Under the pieces are notes generated by a model. It was not told where the DNA came from. It was given only the letters and a program-made list of their open reading frames with translations, and did no database searches. Below, in pieces: positions 1 through 9,038 of a DNA stretch of 64,000 bases. The stretch is taken from contig NZ_CP049919.1 in NCBI RefSeq assembly GCF_015624425.1, positions 5,580,001 to 5,644,000 of the forward strand, in the 5' to 3' direction. This DNA comes from Roseateles sp. DAIF2 (GTDB lineage Bacteria > Pseudomonadota > Gammaproteobacteria > Burkholderiales > Burkholderiaceae_C). A program made the translations under genes and the position numbers. The stretch's first letter is position 1, and every line of letters begins with the position of its first letter.

Positions 1-1
1 G

Positions 2-1447
2 CGCCAGTACCTGCAGCAGAGCGAGGACCGCGGCCTGGCCGCCATGCTGGACGCCGCGCTGGCGCGCCGCTATTCGGCCAGCCCGGGCGAGGCCTTCTTC
101 ACCGGCGGCGGCCTACACCGCTTCGAGAACTTCGAGCATGAGCATGACCACCAGGTGCTGACGGTGCGCGAGGCCTTCCGGCATTCGGTCAATCTGGTCT
201 TCATCCGGCTGATGCGTGACATCGTCCAGCACCGCATCCACAACGCCGACGCCTCGGGTATCCCGCTGTCCGATCCCGAATCGCCGCGCCGGCGCGCGTT
301 GCTGGCCCGCTTCGCCGATGCCGAGGGCAGCCATTTCATGGCCGGCTTCTACCGCCGCTACCAGGGTCTGACGCCGGCCCAGGCGCGCGCGAAGCTGCTG
401 GAGGGCGCGCGCGCCAATGCGGCCAGCCAGGCCGCCCTGCTCTATCTGTTCGAGCCGGAGGCCGATGCGCTGCGCCTGGTCGAATGGCTGGACGAGCGCG
501 CGCCGCGCGGCAGCCGGCTGGCGATTGGTGCGCATGAGCGCTACCGTCGCATGAGCCTGGCCGACCGCGCCTATCTGAGCGGCCAGCATCCGCTGGAGCT
601 GTGGCTGGTGGCGCGCCTGCAGCAGCGGCCCGGGGCCGAGCTGGCCGAGCTGCTGGCCGACAGCGCCGAGGAGCGCCAGCTGGCCTACGCCTGGCTGTTC
701 AAGCCGCGCCAGCGCGCCGCCCAGGACCAGCGCCTGCGCCAGATGCTGGAGCGCGAGGCCTTCGCCGGCCTCTTGCAGTCCTGGCGCCGCCTGGGCTATC
801 CCTTCGACCGGCTGACGCCCTCCTACGCCAGCGCGATCGGCGCCTCGGGCGACCGACCGGCGGCGCTGGCCGAGTTGATGGGCATCATCGTGAACCGTGG
901 CGCACGCCGGCCGCAGCAGCCGATCGACGCGCTGCATTTCGCCCGCGCCACGCCCTTCGACACCCGGCTGGCGCGCCCGCCCGGCGCGGCCCAGCAGGTG
1001 CTGGCGCCCGAGGTGGCCGAGGCGGTGCGGCTGGCCCTGGTCGATGTGGTCGAGGAAGGCACGGCGCGGCGGCTGAAGGGCGTATTCCTCGACGCCCAGG
1101 GCCAGGCCCTGGCGGTCGGCGGCAAGACCGGCACCGGCGATCACCGCTACACGGTGCTGGGGCGCGACGGGCGGCTGATCTCGGAGCGCATCGTCGAGCG
1201 CTCCGGCACCCTGGTCTTCACCCTGGGCGACCGCTATTTCGGCACCGTCACCACCTATGTACACGAGCCGGACGCTGCGCGCTACCACTTCACCAGCGCG
1301 CTCTCGGTGCAGCTGCTGAAGAGCCTGGGGCCGTCGCTGCTGGCGACCCTGCAGCAGGACCAGTGCCGCGGCGGCCCGGCGGCCGGCGCGGTCACAGCCA
1401 AGACGGGCGCCCTGCCACCGCTCAATGCGGCTGTGGGCGGCGGCTGA
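2..1447 (+). CDS. Penicillin-binding protein, transpeptidase part (5' truncated)
   Basis: The reading frame is open from base 2, so the start and any N-terminal transglycosylase domain lie outside the window. What is visible is the back half of a penicillin-binding transpeptidase: an SVN triad (counting from the Met at base 44, residues 48-50) and the KTGTG motif (from residue 361). The SxxK serine motif must lie upstream. Family knowledge: these motifs cross-link peptidoglycan in the periplasm. Between SVN and the segment before KTGTG lies an unusually long helical, Arg/Ala/Leu-rich stretch of about 200 residues, not typical of PBP1A/1B. The 3' end overlaps the convergent YbaK-like gene by 26 bp. 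The class call is firm; the exact subfamily is not. Confidence 0.8.
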   Translation, partial: RQYLQQSEDRGLAAMLDAALARRYSASPGEAFFTGGGLHRFENFEHEHDHQVLTVREAFRHSVNLVFIRLMRDIVQHRIHNADASGIPLSDPESPRRRALLARFADAEGSHFMAGFYRRYQGLTPAQARAKLLEGARANAASQAALLYLFEPEADALRLVEWLDERAPRGSRLAIGAHERYRRMSLADRAYLSGQHPLELWLVARLQQRPGAELAELLADSAEERQLAYAWLFKPRQRAAQDQRLRQMLEREAFAGLLQSWRRLGYPFDRLTPSYASAIGASGDRPAALAELMGIIVNRGARRPQQPIDALHFARATPFDTRLARPPGAAQQVLAPEVAEAVRLALVDVVEEGTARRLKGVFLDAQGQALAVGGKTGTGDHRYTVLGRDGRLISERIVERSGTLVFTLGDRYFGTVTTYVHEPDAARYHFTSALSVQLLKSLGPSLLATLQQDQCRGGPAAGAVTAKTGALPPLNAAVGGG

Positions 1448-1910
1448 AGCTGCCGTGGCGGGCGGGCCGCATCAGGGCGCTGAACTGCTCGCGCGACATG
1501 CGCAGCAACTGCTCATGGTCGCCCGCCTCCATGTAGATCACGGCATTGCCGTCGACCAGCGCGGTGTCGACCGCGGTCTCCACCCCCCATGCCATGCCCA
1601 GCGCCGGCACCGCGCCGGGGCAGCAGTCGCCGAACAGGCGCGCCACCTGGGCCTCGTCGCATAGCTTCAGGCTGCGCCGGCCCAGCATCTCGGCCAGCAC
1701 CGGCAGCTCGACCTCGGCATCGGCCGGCAGCACCGCCATCAGCATATGGCCGGTGTCATCTTCCAGGATCACCGACTTGGCAAGCTGCTGCGGCGCGACA
1801 TGGGCCACCCGCGCGGTCTCGGCGCTGCTGCGGCTGGGGCGGTGCAGGTCGCTGTCGTAACGCGCGTCCTGCTGGCGGAGATAGCGGGTCAACCGGCTGG
1901 GTATCGACAT
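1422..1910 (-). CDS. YbaK/aminoacyl-tRNA deacylase domain protein
   Basis: Predicted 162-residue cytoplasmic protein of the YbaK/ProX (prolyl-tRNA deacylase-associated) fold, the family that hydrolyses mischarged aminoacyl-tRNAs in trans. The core is seen in the segments QLAKSVILEDD, AEMLGRRSLKLCDE and GDCCPGAVPALGM, which match the family's Lys-containing strand and its GxVPP-like glycine/proline loop. The start at 1910 is chosen because a strong AAGGAGG sits five bases upstream; the frame stays open for 60 more codons upstream but lacks such a site. The C-terminus overlaps the penicillin-binding gene on the other strand. Substrate specificity cannot be assigned. Confidence 0.75.
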   Translation of the reverse strand: MSIPSRLTRYLRQQDARYDSDLHRPSRSSAETARVAHVAPQQLAKSVILEDDTGHMLMAVLPADAEVELPVLAEMLGRRSLKLCDEAQVARLFGDCCPGAVPALGMAWGVETAVDTALVDGNAVIYMEAGDHEQLLRMSREQFSALMRPARHGSFSRRPQPH

Positions 1911-1996
1911 GGGAGCCTCCTTGATGTGATGTCGCAGGGCTCTCCATCGGCCGCCCCGCTCCGCTAGTTTGGGCGGCGCGGGGCGGAAACTCCAGT

Positions 1997-3700
1997 TCAG
2001 TCGAGCGAGACCTCGGTGCGCACGGTACCGGCCCGCTCGGCACTCGCGGTGAGCGCCAGGCGCGTGCCCTGCGGGGCGCGCACCACCCATTCGGCCACCG
2101 CGCGGTCGCCGGTGGCCTCGCGGCTGGGCAGGAAGGCCTGCTGACTCTGCCGGGGCGCATGGCCCTCCAACTGCGGCCCCTCGATGCGCTCCTTGCCGCC
2201 GATCAGGCTGACCTCGGGGTTGCCGGCCGGCAGGTGGATCTCGAACATCACGCCGCGCACCACCTTGCGTTCCAGGGCCCGTTTGGTGACGTAAGCGGGC
2301 AGATAGCCGCTGTTGGCGACCGCCAGCCGCACGCGCCAGGTGTCGGGGCCGAGCGCGCGGACCTCGGTGCGCAGCAGCTCCAGCTTGGGCAGCGAGAGCG
2401 CGATCTGGTTCATCCAGCGCGGGAAGCGCGCCGCCTCGCGCTCGCGCAGGGCCGGCGGCGGGTTACGCCAGTAGTTCATCTTGTCCCAGCCGCCGATCTC
2501 GACCGGGCCCAGCTGCGGGTGGTGGAAGGGCCGCCAGTCCACATGGGCCTGGCCCTCGCATTGCTCATCGCTCCACTTCAGGAGCTTCAGGTCGTCCTCC
2601 ACCGGATGCTCGCGGAACCAGTCGATCCACTTGTAACCCTCGACGCCGGCCTCCTTGTTGGGCGACCACAGTTCGACCACCCAGAACAGCGCGCCCAGAT
2701 GCTCGTAGACCCAGTCCTGGGTGCCAGTGATCACTTCCTTCGGGTGGTACTTGAACTCGTGCCAGATCGAGACCGCGGGATAGCCGCTGAGCTGCTCGCC
2801 GAGCTGGGAGAACTTCTTGTAGCTCCACAGGTCCTCGGGAATCATGTCGTCGTCGCTGCAGCTGCCCATCGGGCGCAGGATCACGCCGCTGTGGGTGTGA
2901 TAGCTGATCGCCGCGCCGATGTTCGGATGGCCGGTGATGAATTCCACCATCGCCCGCACCTCGGGCTCGCTGGTCGGGTAGGGGCCGGCGCCCAGCTGCT
3001 TGTATTCCTGGCGCCACTCGCTGGGGAAGTTGCGGTTCAGATCCAGCCCCTCGCGGTCCTTGTTGATGGTGACCGTCAGGCCGTCATGGTTCTTGACGAA
3101 GCCCTCGGGCACCAGGCGGAAATACTCGCCGCCGAACTCGCCCGGCTCGCGCGCCACCATCAGGCGCGGTTCGTCCGCATGCTTCTTGTAGCCGCCATGC
3201 GGATCGGGGATGCGCATCGTCAGGATGCGGCCGTCGCCGTCCACATCCTCCATCGTCAGGCCGTCGACCGGCTCCTCGTCATGGGGATAGCGACGGGTCG
3301 AGGAGCGGATGTGGCGCGGCCGGTCGGCCAGCGCCAGCTCGGCACCGTCCGGGTTCAGGCGCGGCACCATGTAGACGCAGCGCGTATCCAGCAGCTGGGT
3401 GACCTGGGGATCGGCGCCGTACAGGGTCACCAGATGGTGCAGGTAGTACAGGCAGGTGGTCGAGGCGGTCAGCTCGGCCGCGTGGATATTGCCGTCCAGC
3501 CAGAAGGCGGGCTTGTCGATGTCGGCGCCGGTGGCGGTATTGGTCAGCACCAGCACCCAGAGGTCGCGGCCCTCGAAGCTCTTGCCGATCGAGCGCACCG
3601 AGACCAGGTTGGGCAGGGCCTCGGCATAGCTGAACAGCAGCTCGGTCAGTTCCTCATAGCGGTAGAACTCGTCGAAACGCGGGGTCGGCAGAACGGCCAT
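1997..3700 (-). CDS. M14 family zinc carboxypeptidase
   Basis: 567-residue metallopeptidase. The zinc site is visible as HAAE (His73, Glu76) in GNIHAAE and a third ligand in SYHTHSG near residue 265; the general-base Glu appears in WVVELWSP near residue 346. These are the M14 (carboxypeptidase A-like) landmarks. The catalytic domain covers roughly residues 10-395, and about 170 further residues form a beta-rich C-terminal region. There is no signal peptide, so it is probably cytoplasmic, unlike most digestive M14 enzymes. It stands alone, 87 bp upstream of the YbaK-like gene on the same strand. The ribosome-binding site is weak, so the start is tentative. Confidence 0.85.
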   Translation of the reverse strand: MAVLPTPRFDEFYRYEELTELLFSYAEALPNLVSVRSIGKSFEGRDLWVLVLTNTATGADIDKPAFWLDGNIHAAELTASTTCLYYLHHLVTLYGADPQVTQLLDTRCVYMVPRLNPDGAELALADRPRHIRSSTRRYPHDEEPVDGLTMEDVDGDGRILTMRIPDPHGGYKKHADEPRLMVAREPGEFGGEYFRLVPEGFVKNHDGLTVTINKDREGLDLNRNFPSEWRQEYKQLGAGPYPTSEPEVRAMVEFITGHPNIGAAISYHTHSGVILRPMGSCSDDDMIPEDLWSYKKFSQLGEQLSGYPAVSIWHEFKYHPKEVITGTQDWVYEHLGALFWVVELWSPNKEAGVEGYKWIDWFREHPVEDDLKLLKWSDEQCEGQAHVDWRPFHHPQLGPVEIGGWDKMNYWRNPPPALREREAARFPRWMNQIALSLPKLELLRTEVRALGPDTWRVRLAVANSGYLPAYVTKRALERKVVRGVMFEIHLPAGNPEVSLIGGKERIEGPQLEGHAPRQSQQAFLPSREATGDRAVAEWVVRAPQGTRLALTASAERAGTVRTEVSLD

Positions 3701-3772
3701 GGTGATGATGATTCTTGTTGCGCCAGGTGCGGCCCATTGTGCCCAAAGGCGCCCGGGCCGACGCCCGGGTCA

Positions 3773-4549
3773 TCACTGCCCCTTGAACAGGCCCTGGAAC
3801 TGGCGCGACACCGGCAACTTGTCCTCGCGGCCCTTCAGGGTCAGCACCATCGAGTTCTCGTCGACGCGCAGCGCGCTGGCGACATGCCGGCTGTTCACCA
3901 GCACCGAGCGGTGCACCTGCCAGAACACCTCGGCGTCCAGCGTGGTCAGCAGCTCCTTCAGCGGGGTGCGGATCAGCGCCTCGCCGCCCTGGTAGACGAC
4001 GCGGGTGTAGCGGTTGTCGCTCTCGAAGAAGATCACCTCCTCGGGCGCGATCATCTTGACCTCGCGCCCCAGGCTGGCCTGGATCAGGCGCGGCCGCACC
4101 GGGGCCGCGGCGGCCGGCAGCAGCTGCTTGAGCAGGGCCTGCAGGTCCGGGCCCGGCTGCGGGGTCTGCAGCCGCGCCCGGACCCGCTCGATCGCCTGGG
4201 CCAGGCGCTCGTCGTCGACCGGCTTCATCACATAGTCGACCGCGCCGGCGTCGAAGGCCGACAGCGCATGGTCGCCGAAGGCGGTGACGAACACCACCTG
4301 GGGCGGATGGTCGGTGGCGGCCATGCGGCGCGCCACCTCCAGCCCGGTCAGACCCGGCATGCGGATGTCCAGGAAGCAGATCTGCGGCTCCAGCGCCAGG
4401 AAGTCGTCCCAGGCATCGACCCCATGCTCGCTCGCCGCGACGATCTCCAGCTCGGGCCACAGCCGCGTCAGCGCGGCGCGCAGCTGCTCGCGCGGGCCCT
4501 CCTCGTCGTCGGCGATCAGGGCGGTACAGCGTGGGGTCGTGCTCGTCAT
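3773..4549 (-). CDS. LytTR-family response regulator
   Basis: 258-residue response regulator. The receiver domain (about residues 8-125) has the acidic pair D14/D15, phosphoacceptor Asp61 in FLDIRMPG and the Lys in MKPVDD. The LytTR DNA-binding domain follows (about 155-258), with the typical VIFFESDNRYTRV and FWQVHRSVLVN segments. Its ATG overlaps the stop of the upstream histidine kinase (ATGA), so it is translationally coupled. It probably binds direct repeats in promoters in response to the two kinases encoded just upstream. The target genes are unknown. Confidence 0.9.
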   Translation of the reverse strand: MTSTTPRCTALIADDEEGPREQLRAALTRLWPELEIVAASEHGVDAWDDFLALEPQICFLDIRMPGLTGLEVARRMAATDHPPQVVFVTAFGDHALSAFDAGAVDYVMKPVDDERLAQAIERVRARLQTPQPGPDLQALLKQLLPAAAAPVRPRLIQASLGREVKMIAPEEVIFFESDNRYTRVVYQGGEALIRTPLKELLTTLDAEVFWQVHRSVLVNSRHVASALRVDENSMVLTLKGREDKLPVSRQFQGLFKGQ

Positions 4550-5679
4550 GCGCTTGGCTCCTCGTGGCTACTTTCGTGATGGCTCGTCAGGGCCGGCAGG
4601 CGCACCCGCGCCACGCAGCCGCCCTCGTCCCGGTTTTGCAGCAGCAGGCTGGCGCGCGGGCCGAAGCCCTGGCGCAGCCGGGCGCGCGCATTGGCCAGGC
4701 CGACGCCGCGGCCCGCGACCGGCAGGCCGCCCGGCTCGGGCAGGCCCGGGCCGTCGTCGGCCACCTCCAGCCAGACCATGCTCGTGCCGGTGCCGCCGGC
4801 CTCCCAGCCGGCGCGCAGGCTCAGGTGCGCGGCGCCGAGCTTGGGCGCGACGCCATGCTCGATCGCGTTCTCGACCAGGGTCAGCAGCAGGGCCGGCGGC
4901 AGCAGCTGGCCGCCCAGCGCCGGCGGCACGTCGATCGCCACCGTCAGCCGCGTGCCGAGCCGGCCGCGCATCACGTCCAGGTAATGGCGCACCGCCTCCA
5001 GCTCTTCGCCCAGGCTCAGTCGCTCGCGGTTGAACAGCGGCAGGGTGGCGCGCAGATAGGAGGTCAGCGAACGCAGCAGCGGCGCGGCGCGCTGGTCGCC
5101 GCTTTCCACCCAATGCTGCAGCGAGGCCAGCGAATTGAACAGGAAATGCGGCTGGATCTGCGCATGCAGCAGCTGGGCCAGCGCGGCCTGGGTGCGCTCG
5201 CGCTCCGCCAGCTCGCGCAGGCGCGCGGCGATCTGGTGGGCGCGGAATAGCGCCGTGAACCAGAAGCCCAGGGTCAGCGCCACCGTCGCCAGGCCGGTGC
5301 ACAGCAGCAGGGTGTTGCGATCCGCCACGGGACCGCCGCTCATGCCAAACAGCGGCAGCAGGAAGAAGCCCATCGCGCCGAACATCAGCAGATTGAGCCG
5401 GGGCCGGGCCGGCCGGCGCCACAGCGCCACGCAGCCGGCAACGCCCAGCAGGGCGAAGCCGAGCAGCAGCAACACCAGACGCGGCACCAGATGGGCCGGC
5501 GTGGCCACCAGCATCGCGAAGCAGAACATCACGATATTGACCGCCAGCAGCAGCAGGAAGGTCAGCCCGGGGCGGTCGCCGCCGGCGCGCGCCAGCTCCT
5601 CGGCGCTGAACACCCGGGTCGGGCCGGGATACCAGAGCTGGCTCCAGTCGATGCCCGGCCGAGCCGCGGCGCGCGTCAT
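4546..5679 (-). CDS. LytS/YehU-type sensor histidine kinase (second of two)
   Basis: 377-residue membrane kinase. Four hydrophobic segments (about 38-60, 64-86, 95-115 and 124-145) are followed by a His_kinase domain with phosphoacceptor His178 in QIQPHFLFN and an HATPase domain (VENAIEHG 269-276, DDGPG 308-312, RGVGLAN 324-330). The start at 5679 is chosen because it overlaps the stop of the preceding kinase gene (ATGA). The C-terminus overlaps the LytTR regulator gene in the same way, giving a tightly coupled three-gene operon. No extracellular sensor domain is present, so the signal is probably sensed within the membrane. Confidence 0.9.
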   Translation of the reverse strand: MTRAAARPGIDWSQLWYPGPTRVFSAEELARAGGDRPGLTFLLLLAVNIVMFCFAMLVATPAHLVPRLVLLLLGFALLGVAGCVALWRRPARPRLNLLMFGAMGFFLLPLFGMSGGPVADRNTLLLCTGLATVALTLGFWFTALFRAHQIAARLRELAERERTQAALAQLLHAQIQPHFLFNSLASLQHWVESGDQRAAPLLRSLTSYLRATLPLFNRERLSLGEELEAVRHYLDVMRGRLGTRLTVAIDVPPALGGQLLPPALLLTLVENAIEHGVAPKLGAAHLSLRAGWEAGGTGTSMVWLEVADDGPGLPEPGGLPVAGRGVGLANARARLRQGFGPRASLLLQNRDEGGCVARVRLPALTSHHESSHEEPSA

Positions 5680-6830
5680 CGGGCGCCCTCCACCACCAGG
5701 CGGGCCAGGGTGCCGCCCTCGGGGCGCGGACACAGCTCCAGGCGGGCCGCGGCGCCGAAGGCATGGCCCAGGCGGGCGCGGCTGTTGGCCAGGCCCAGGC
5801 CCTCGGACCAGCCGGCCGCCAGGCCCACGCCGTCGTCGGCCACCTCCAGGCACCAACCGCCGCCGGCGCGCGCGCTCAGGCCCAGGCTCAGCTGGCCGCC
5901 GGCCAGGGCCGGCGCCAGGCCATGCTCCAGCGCGTTCTCCAGCAGGCTCAAGAGGATGCCGGGCGGCAACTCGGCGCGCGCCGCCAGCGCGGCGTCGATC
6001 TCCAGCTGGTAGCGCAGGCGGCCGCCCCAGCGCGCCTGCATCACATGCAGGTATTGCTCGGCCAGCGCCAGCTCCTCGGCCAGGCTGACCCGCGGGCGCA
6101 GCATCAGCTCGGCGGTGCCGCGCAGGAAGGCGGTCAGCGCGCGCAGCAGGCCGCTGGCGCGGGCGTCGCCGCTGTCCACCCAATGCTGGACCGCGGACAG
6201 GGTGTTGAAGATGAAATGCGGCTGGATCTGCGCCTGCAGCAGGCGCAGCCGCGCCTCGCTGGTCTCGCGGGCCGCGCTCTCGCGCTCGCTGGCCTCGCGC
6301 AGCCGCGCCAGCTCGCGCTGCATCTGCGCGCGGCGTGCGCCGGCGACGGTCCACATCAGCAGCAGCAGGGCCAGCGCGGCCAGCAGCGCCGCCGGCAGGC
6401 CGACGCGCAGCAGCTCATGCAGCGCGGCCGGCAGATCGTCCAGCCCCGCCGAGCCGCCGGGGCCCGCCAGGCGCAGGCCCAGGAAGCTCAGGCTGGAGCC
6501 GGCCACCGCGCCCAGCAGCACCTGGGCCGAGACCCGCGGCAGGCCGCCGCGGCCGAGGATGTCGGGCATCAGCCAGGCGATCACCAGGCCCATCGCCAGG
6601 CCGAACACCAGCATCAGCGCGACCAGCAGGGCCAGCCACCAGGGCATGCCGGCCGCGTTCAGCGCCAGGGTGCAGCCGCCCACCGCCAGCGCGGTGCCGC
6701 TCCAGGCCCAGAGGCCGCGCCGGCTGTAGAGGAAGCGGTCCATCGCACGCGCCTGGCATTGCATGTCCGCCGGCATCCGCTGGTAGCGGGGCTCGGCCCA
6801 GTTGAAGTACCAGCGCTGGAAACTGTTCAT
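5676..6830 (-). CDS. LytS/YehU-type sensor histidine kinase (first of two)
   Basis: 384-residue paralogue of the kinase that follows it. Hydrophobic segments lie at about 42-60, 64-88, 100-122 and 143-163, then a helical linker, phosphoacceptor His205 in QIQPHFIFN, and an HATPase domain with an ENALEHG N-box and a GLGLANSRARL glycine-rich end. The start at 6830 gives the N-terminus MNSFQRWYF; an in-frame ATG at 6857 is also possible and neither has a good Shine-Dalgarno site. It is the first gene of the operon that ends with the LytTR regulator. Two kinases with similar phosphotransfer motifs feeding one regulator suggest heterodimer formation or two inputs (inference). Confidence 0.88.
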   Translation of the reverse strand: MNSFQRWYFNWAEPRYQRMPADMQCQARAMDRFLYSRRGLWAWSGTALAVGGCTLALNAAGMPWWLALLVALMLVFGLAMGLVIAWLMPDILGRGGLPRVSAQVLLGAVAGSSLSFLGLRLAGPGGSAGLDDLPAALHELLRVGLPAALLAALALLLLMWTVAGARRAQMQRELARLREASERESAARETSEARLRLLQAQIQPHFIFNTLSAVQHWVDSGDARASGLLRALTAFLRGTAELMLRPRVSLAEELALAEQYLHVMQARWGGRLRYQLEIDAALAARAELPPGILLSLLENALEHGLAPALAGGQLSLGLSARAGGGWCLEVADDGVGLAAGWSEGLGLANSRARLGHAFGAAARLELCPRPEGGTLARLVVEGAR

Positions 6831-6983
6831 GCAAAGAAGACGGCTGTCCGATGTCATGAACACAGTGTAGGCAGGGGGTGGGCCCCGCCTCCCGCGGCGC
6901 GCGGCGAACGGCGGAATCCATGTGGCGAATGGCGTCCGCCGCCCGCGCACCGGCCCGCCCCGGCGGGCGGACCGGTCGCCGCG

Positions 6984-7976
6984 TCAGCGGGCGCCCTGGG
7001 CCGGCAGTTTGCGCGCCAGGAACTCGTCGATCAGGCCGGCGATCTGCGGGCCATGGGTCTCGAGCGCGAAATGGCCGGTGTCGAGCAGATGGATCTCGGC
7101 CTCGGGCAGGTCGCGCTTGTAGGGCGCGGCACCGGCAGCGACAAAGATCGCATCGTTCTTGCCCCAGACCACCAGGGTCGGCGGCTGATGCTTGCGGAAA
7201 TAGGCTTGCCAGACCGGGTAGAGCGGGAGGTTGCGGCGGTAGTCGTAGAACAGGTCGAGCTGCACCTCCTGGTTGCCGGGGCGGTCGAGCAGGGCCTGGT
7301 CGACGGTCCAGGCGTCGGGACTGAGCAGCGAGGCATCGGCCACGCCGTTGCTGTACTGCCAGCGGGTCGCCTTGATCGAGGTCAGCCAGCGCAGCGCCTC
7401 GCGCTCCGGCGCCGCGCCGGTCTTCCAGTAGGCCTTGATCGGATCCCAGAAGCCCTCGATGCCCTCCTCATAGGCATTGCCGTTCTGCACGATCAGCGCG
7501 CTGACCCGCTCCGGATGCCGGGTCGCCAGCCGGTAGCCGACCGGCGCGCCATAGTCCATCACATACAGCGAATACTTGCTTGCGCCCAGCGCCTCGGTGA
7601 GTTTGCCGATCAGGCCGGCGTAGTTGTCGAAGGTGTAGGCAAAGCGCTCGCGCGGCGGCATCGCGCTATGGCCGAAGCCGGGGTAGTCGGGCGCGATCAC
7701 CCGGTACTTGGTGGCCAGCCGCGGGATCAGCTCACGGAACATGTGCGAGGAGGTCGGGAAGCCGTGCAGCAGCAGCAGCACCGGCCCCTGCGCCGGCCCG
7801 GCCTCGCGGTAGAACAGCTCGACGCCATCGATGCTCAGGCTGCGGTAGCGGATCTGCGGCTCGGCGGCCACGCGGGCCGTCGGCGCCTCGGCCACGGGAG
7901 CGGCCAGCGCCTGCGGCGCGAGGCTCAGGCTGATCAGGGCGGTGGCGACGGCAGCGGCAAGTTGACGCAGTTTCAT
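6984..7976 (-). CDS. Exported alpha/beta hydrolase, epoxide hydrolase/dehalogenase-like
   Basis: 330-residue alpha/beta-hydrolase with a clear Sec signal peptide (cut near APQALAA, residues 20-26). It shows the oxyanion-hole HGFP (71-74), a nucleophile elbow VMDYGAPVG with Asp141 rather than Ser, and the catalytic His302 in DTGHFALE. An Asp nucleophile is the mark of the haloalkane dehalogenase/epoxide hydrolase branch, not of esterases. It is predicted to act in the periplasm. It is transcribed divergently from a LysR gene across 155 bp holding an inverted repeat, a common arrangement for a regulator and its target. The substrate is unknown. Confidence 0.85.
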   Translation of the reverse strand: MKLRQLAAAVATALISLSLAPQALAAPVAEAPTARVAAEPQIRYRSLSIDGVELFYREAGPAQGPVLLLLHGFPTSSHMFRELIPRLATKYRVIAPDYPGFGHSAMPPRERFAYTFDNYAGLIGKLTEALGASKYSLYVMDYGAPVGYRLATRHPERVSALIVQNGNAYEEGIEGFWDPIKAYWKTGAAPEREALRWLTSIKATRWQYSNGVADASLLSPDAWTVDQALLDRPGNQEVQLDLFYDYRRNLPLYPVWQAYFRKHQPPTLVVWGKNDAIFVAAGAAPYKRDLPEAEIHLLDTGHFALETHGPQIAGLIDEFLARKLPAQGAR

Positions 7977-8067
7977 GGGGAACGACCTTTCGGCAAGCAG
8001 GTGGGTGGACTTGGTGGCCCGAATGTCCCGGGCGCCCGACTCCTAGTTTTGGGATTGCGCCGGAGTT

Positions 8068-8088
8068 TTGAATTGCCGGAAAATTCAA
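8068..8088. promoter_or_regulatory. Inverted repeat, candidate LysR operator
   Basis: TTGAATT (8068-8074) and AATTCAA (8082-8088) form a perfect 7-bp inverted repeat around a GCCGGAA spacer, in the gap between the divergent hydrolase and LysR genes. It is AT-rich in a GC-rich surround and fits the T-N11-A pattern bound by LysR-type regulators. Assignment is inferred from position. Confidence 0.5.
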
Positions 8089-8131
8089 TCTGGCATTTCG
8101 CTCAACGCAACAATCAGGAGCCCCGTCCCGC

Positions 8132-9031
8132 ATGGATCTGCTGCACCAGATGCGCGTGCTGGTCACCGTGATGGACCAGGGCGGCTTCGCCGCCGCCGCC
8201 CGCGAGCTGCGGCTGTCACCGGCGGCGGTGACCCGCTCGATCGCCGCGCTGGAGGCGCAGCTCGGCGCCAGCCTGCTGCAGCGCAATACCCGCATGGTGC
8301 GGGCGACCGAGGCGGGGCTGCGCTACTACGAGGATTGCAAGCGGATCCTGGCGGAGGTGCAGGAGGCCCAGGAGACGGCGGCCGGCCAGCAGGCCGAACC
8401 CCAGGGGCGGCTGGTGCTGACCGCGCCGGTGCTGTTCGGCGCGATGTATGCGATGCCGCTGATCGGCGCCTTCCTGCGCGCCTATCCGAAGACCGAGGTG
8501 CAGGCGCTGATGGTCGACCGGGTCGTGAACCTGGTCGACGAGGGGGTGGACCTGGCCTTTCGCATCGGGCGCCTGCCGGACTCGGGCCTGCATGCCCAGG
8601 TGGTCGGCCAGGTGCGCCTGGTGGCCTGCGCGGCGCCGGCCTATCTGGCCGAGCGCGGCGAGCCGCAGCATCCGCGCGAGCTGCAGGACCATGACTGCAT
8701 CGCCACCGCCGGGCTGACGCCGACCTCGGAATGGCGCTTCCAGGACGAGGGCCGCGCGCTCAGCGTGCGGCTGCGCCCGCGGCTGTGGTGCACGACGAAC
8801 GACTCGGCCATCGCCGCGGCGAGCCAGGGCCTGGGCGTGGCGCGCGCCCTGTCCTACCAGGTGGCCGAGCCGCTGCGCGAGGGCCGGCTGCGGGTGCTGC
8901 TGGGCGGCTTCGAGCCGGAGGTGCTGCCGGTGCACATCGTCTATCCGCAGGGCCGCCATGCGCCGAGCCGGGTGCGGCGCTTCATCGAGATGGCGGCGGC
9001 CACCTTGCGCGCCGATCCCTCGCTGCGCTGA
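8132..9031 (+). CDS. LysR-family transcriptional regulator
   Basis: 299-residue LysR-type regulator. The N-terminal winged helix-turn-helix (residues 1-60) contains GGFAAAARELRLSPAAVTRSI; the rest is the two-lobed effector-binding domain (about 88-295). It belongs to the group with short, single-subunit substrate domains common in Burkholderiales. The start at 8132 has CAGGAG upstream. It faces away from the exported hydrolase gene and probably controls it through the inverted repeat between them (inference). The gene ends eight bases before the convergent amidotransferase gene. Confidence 0.9.
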   Translation: MDLLHQMRVLVTVMDQGGFAAAARELRLSPAAVTRSIAALEAQLGASLLQRNTRMVRATEAGLRYYEDCKRILAEVQEAQETAAGQQAEPQGRLVLTAPVLFGAMYAMPLIGAFLRAYPKTEVQALMVDRVVNLVDEGVDLAFRIGRLPDSGLHAQVVGQVRLVACAAPAYLAERGEPQHPRELQDHDCIATAGLTPTSEWRFQDEGRALSVRLRPRLWCTTNDSAIAAASQGLGVARALSYQVAEPLREGRLRVLLGGFEPEVLPVHIVYPQGRHAPSRVRRFIEMAAATLRADPSLR

Positions 9032-9038
9032 AGCGGGC

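Noticed and set aside
113..1288. Open frame antisense to the penicillin-binding gene
   Set aside because: No family features; the plus-strand frame has SVN and KTGTG.
6950..6975. GC-rich hairpin after the exported hydrolase
   Set aside because: No T run; likely chance pairing in GC-rich DNA.
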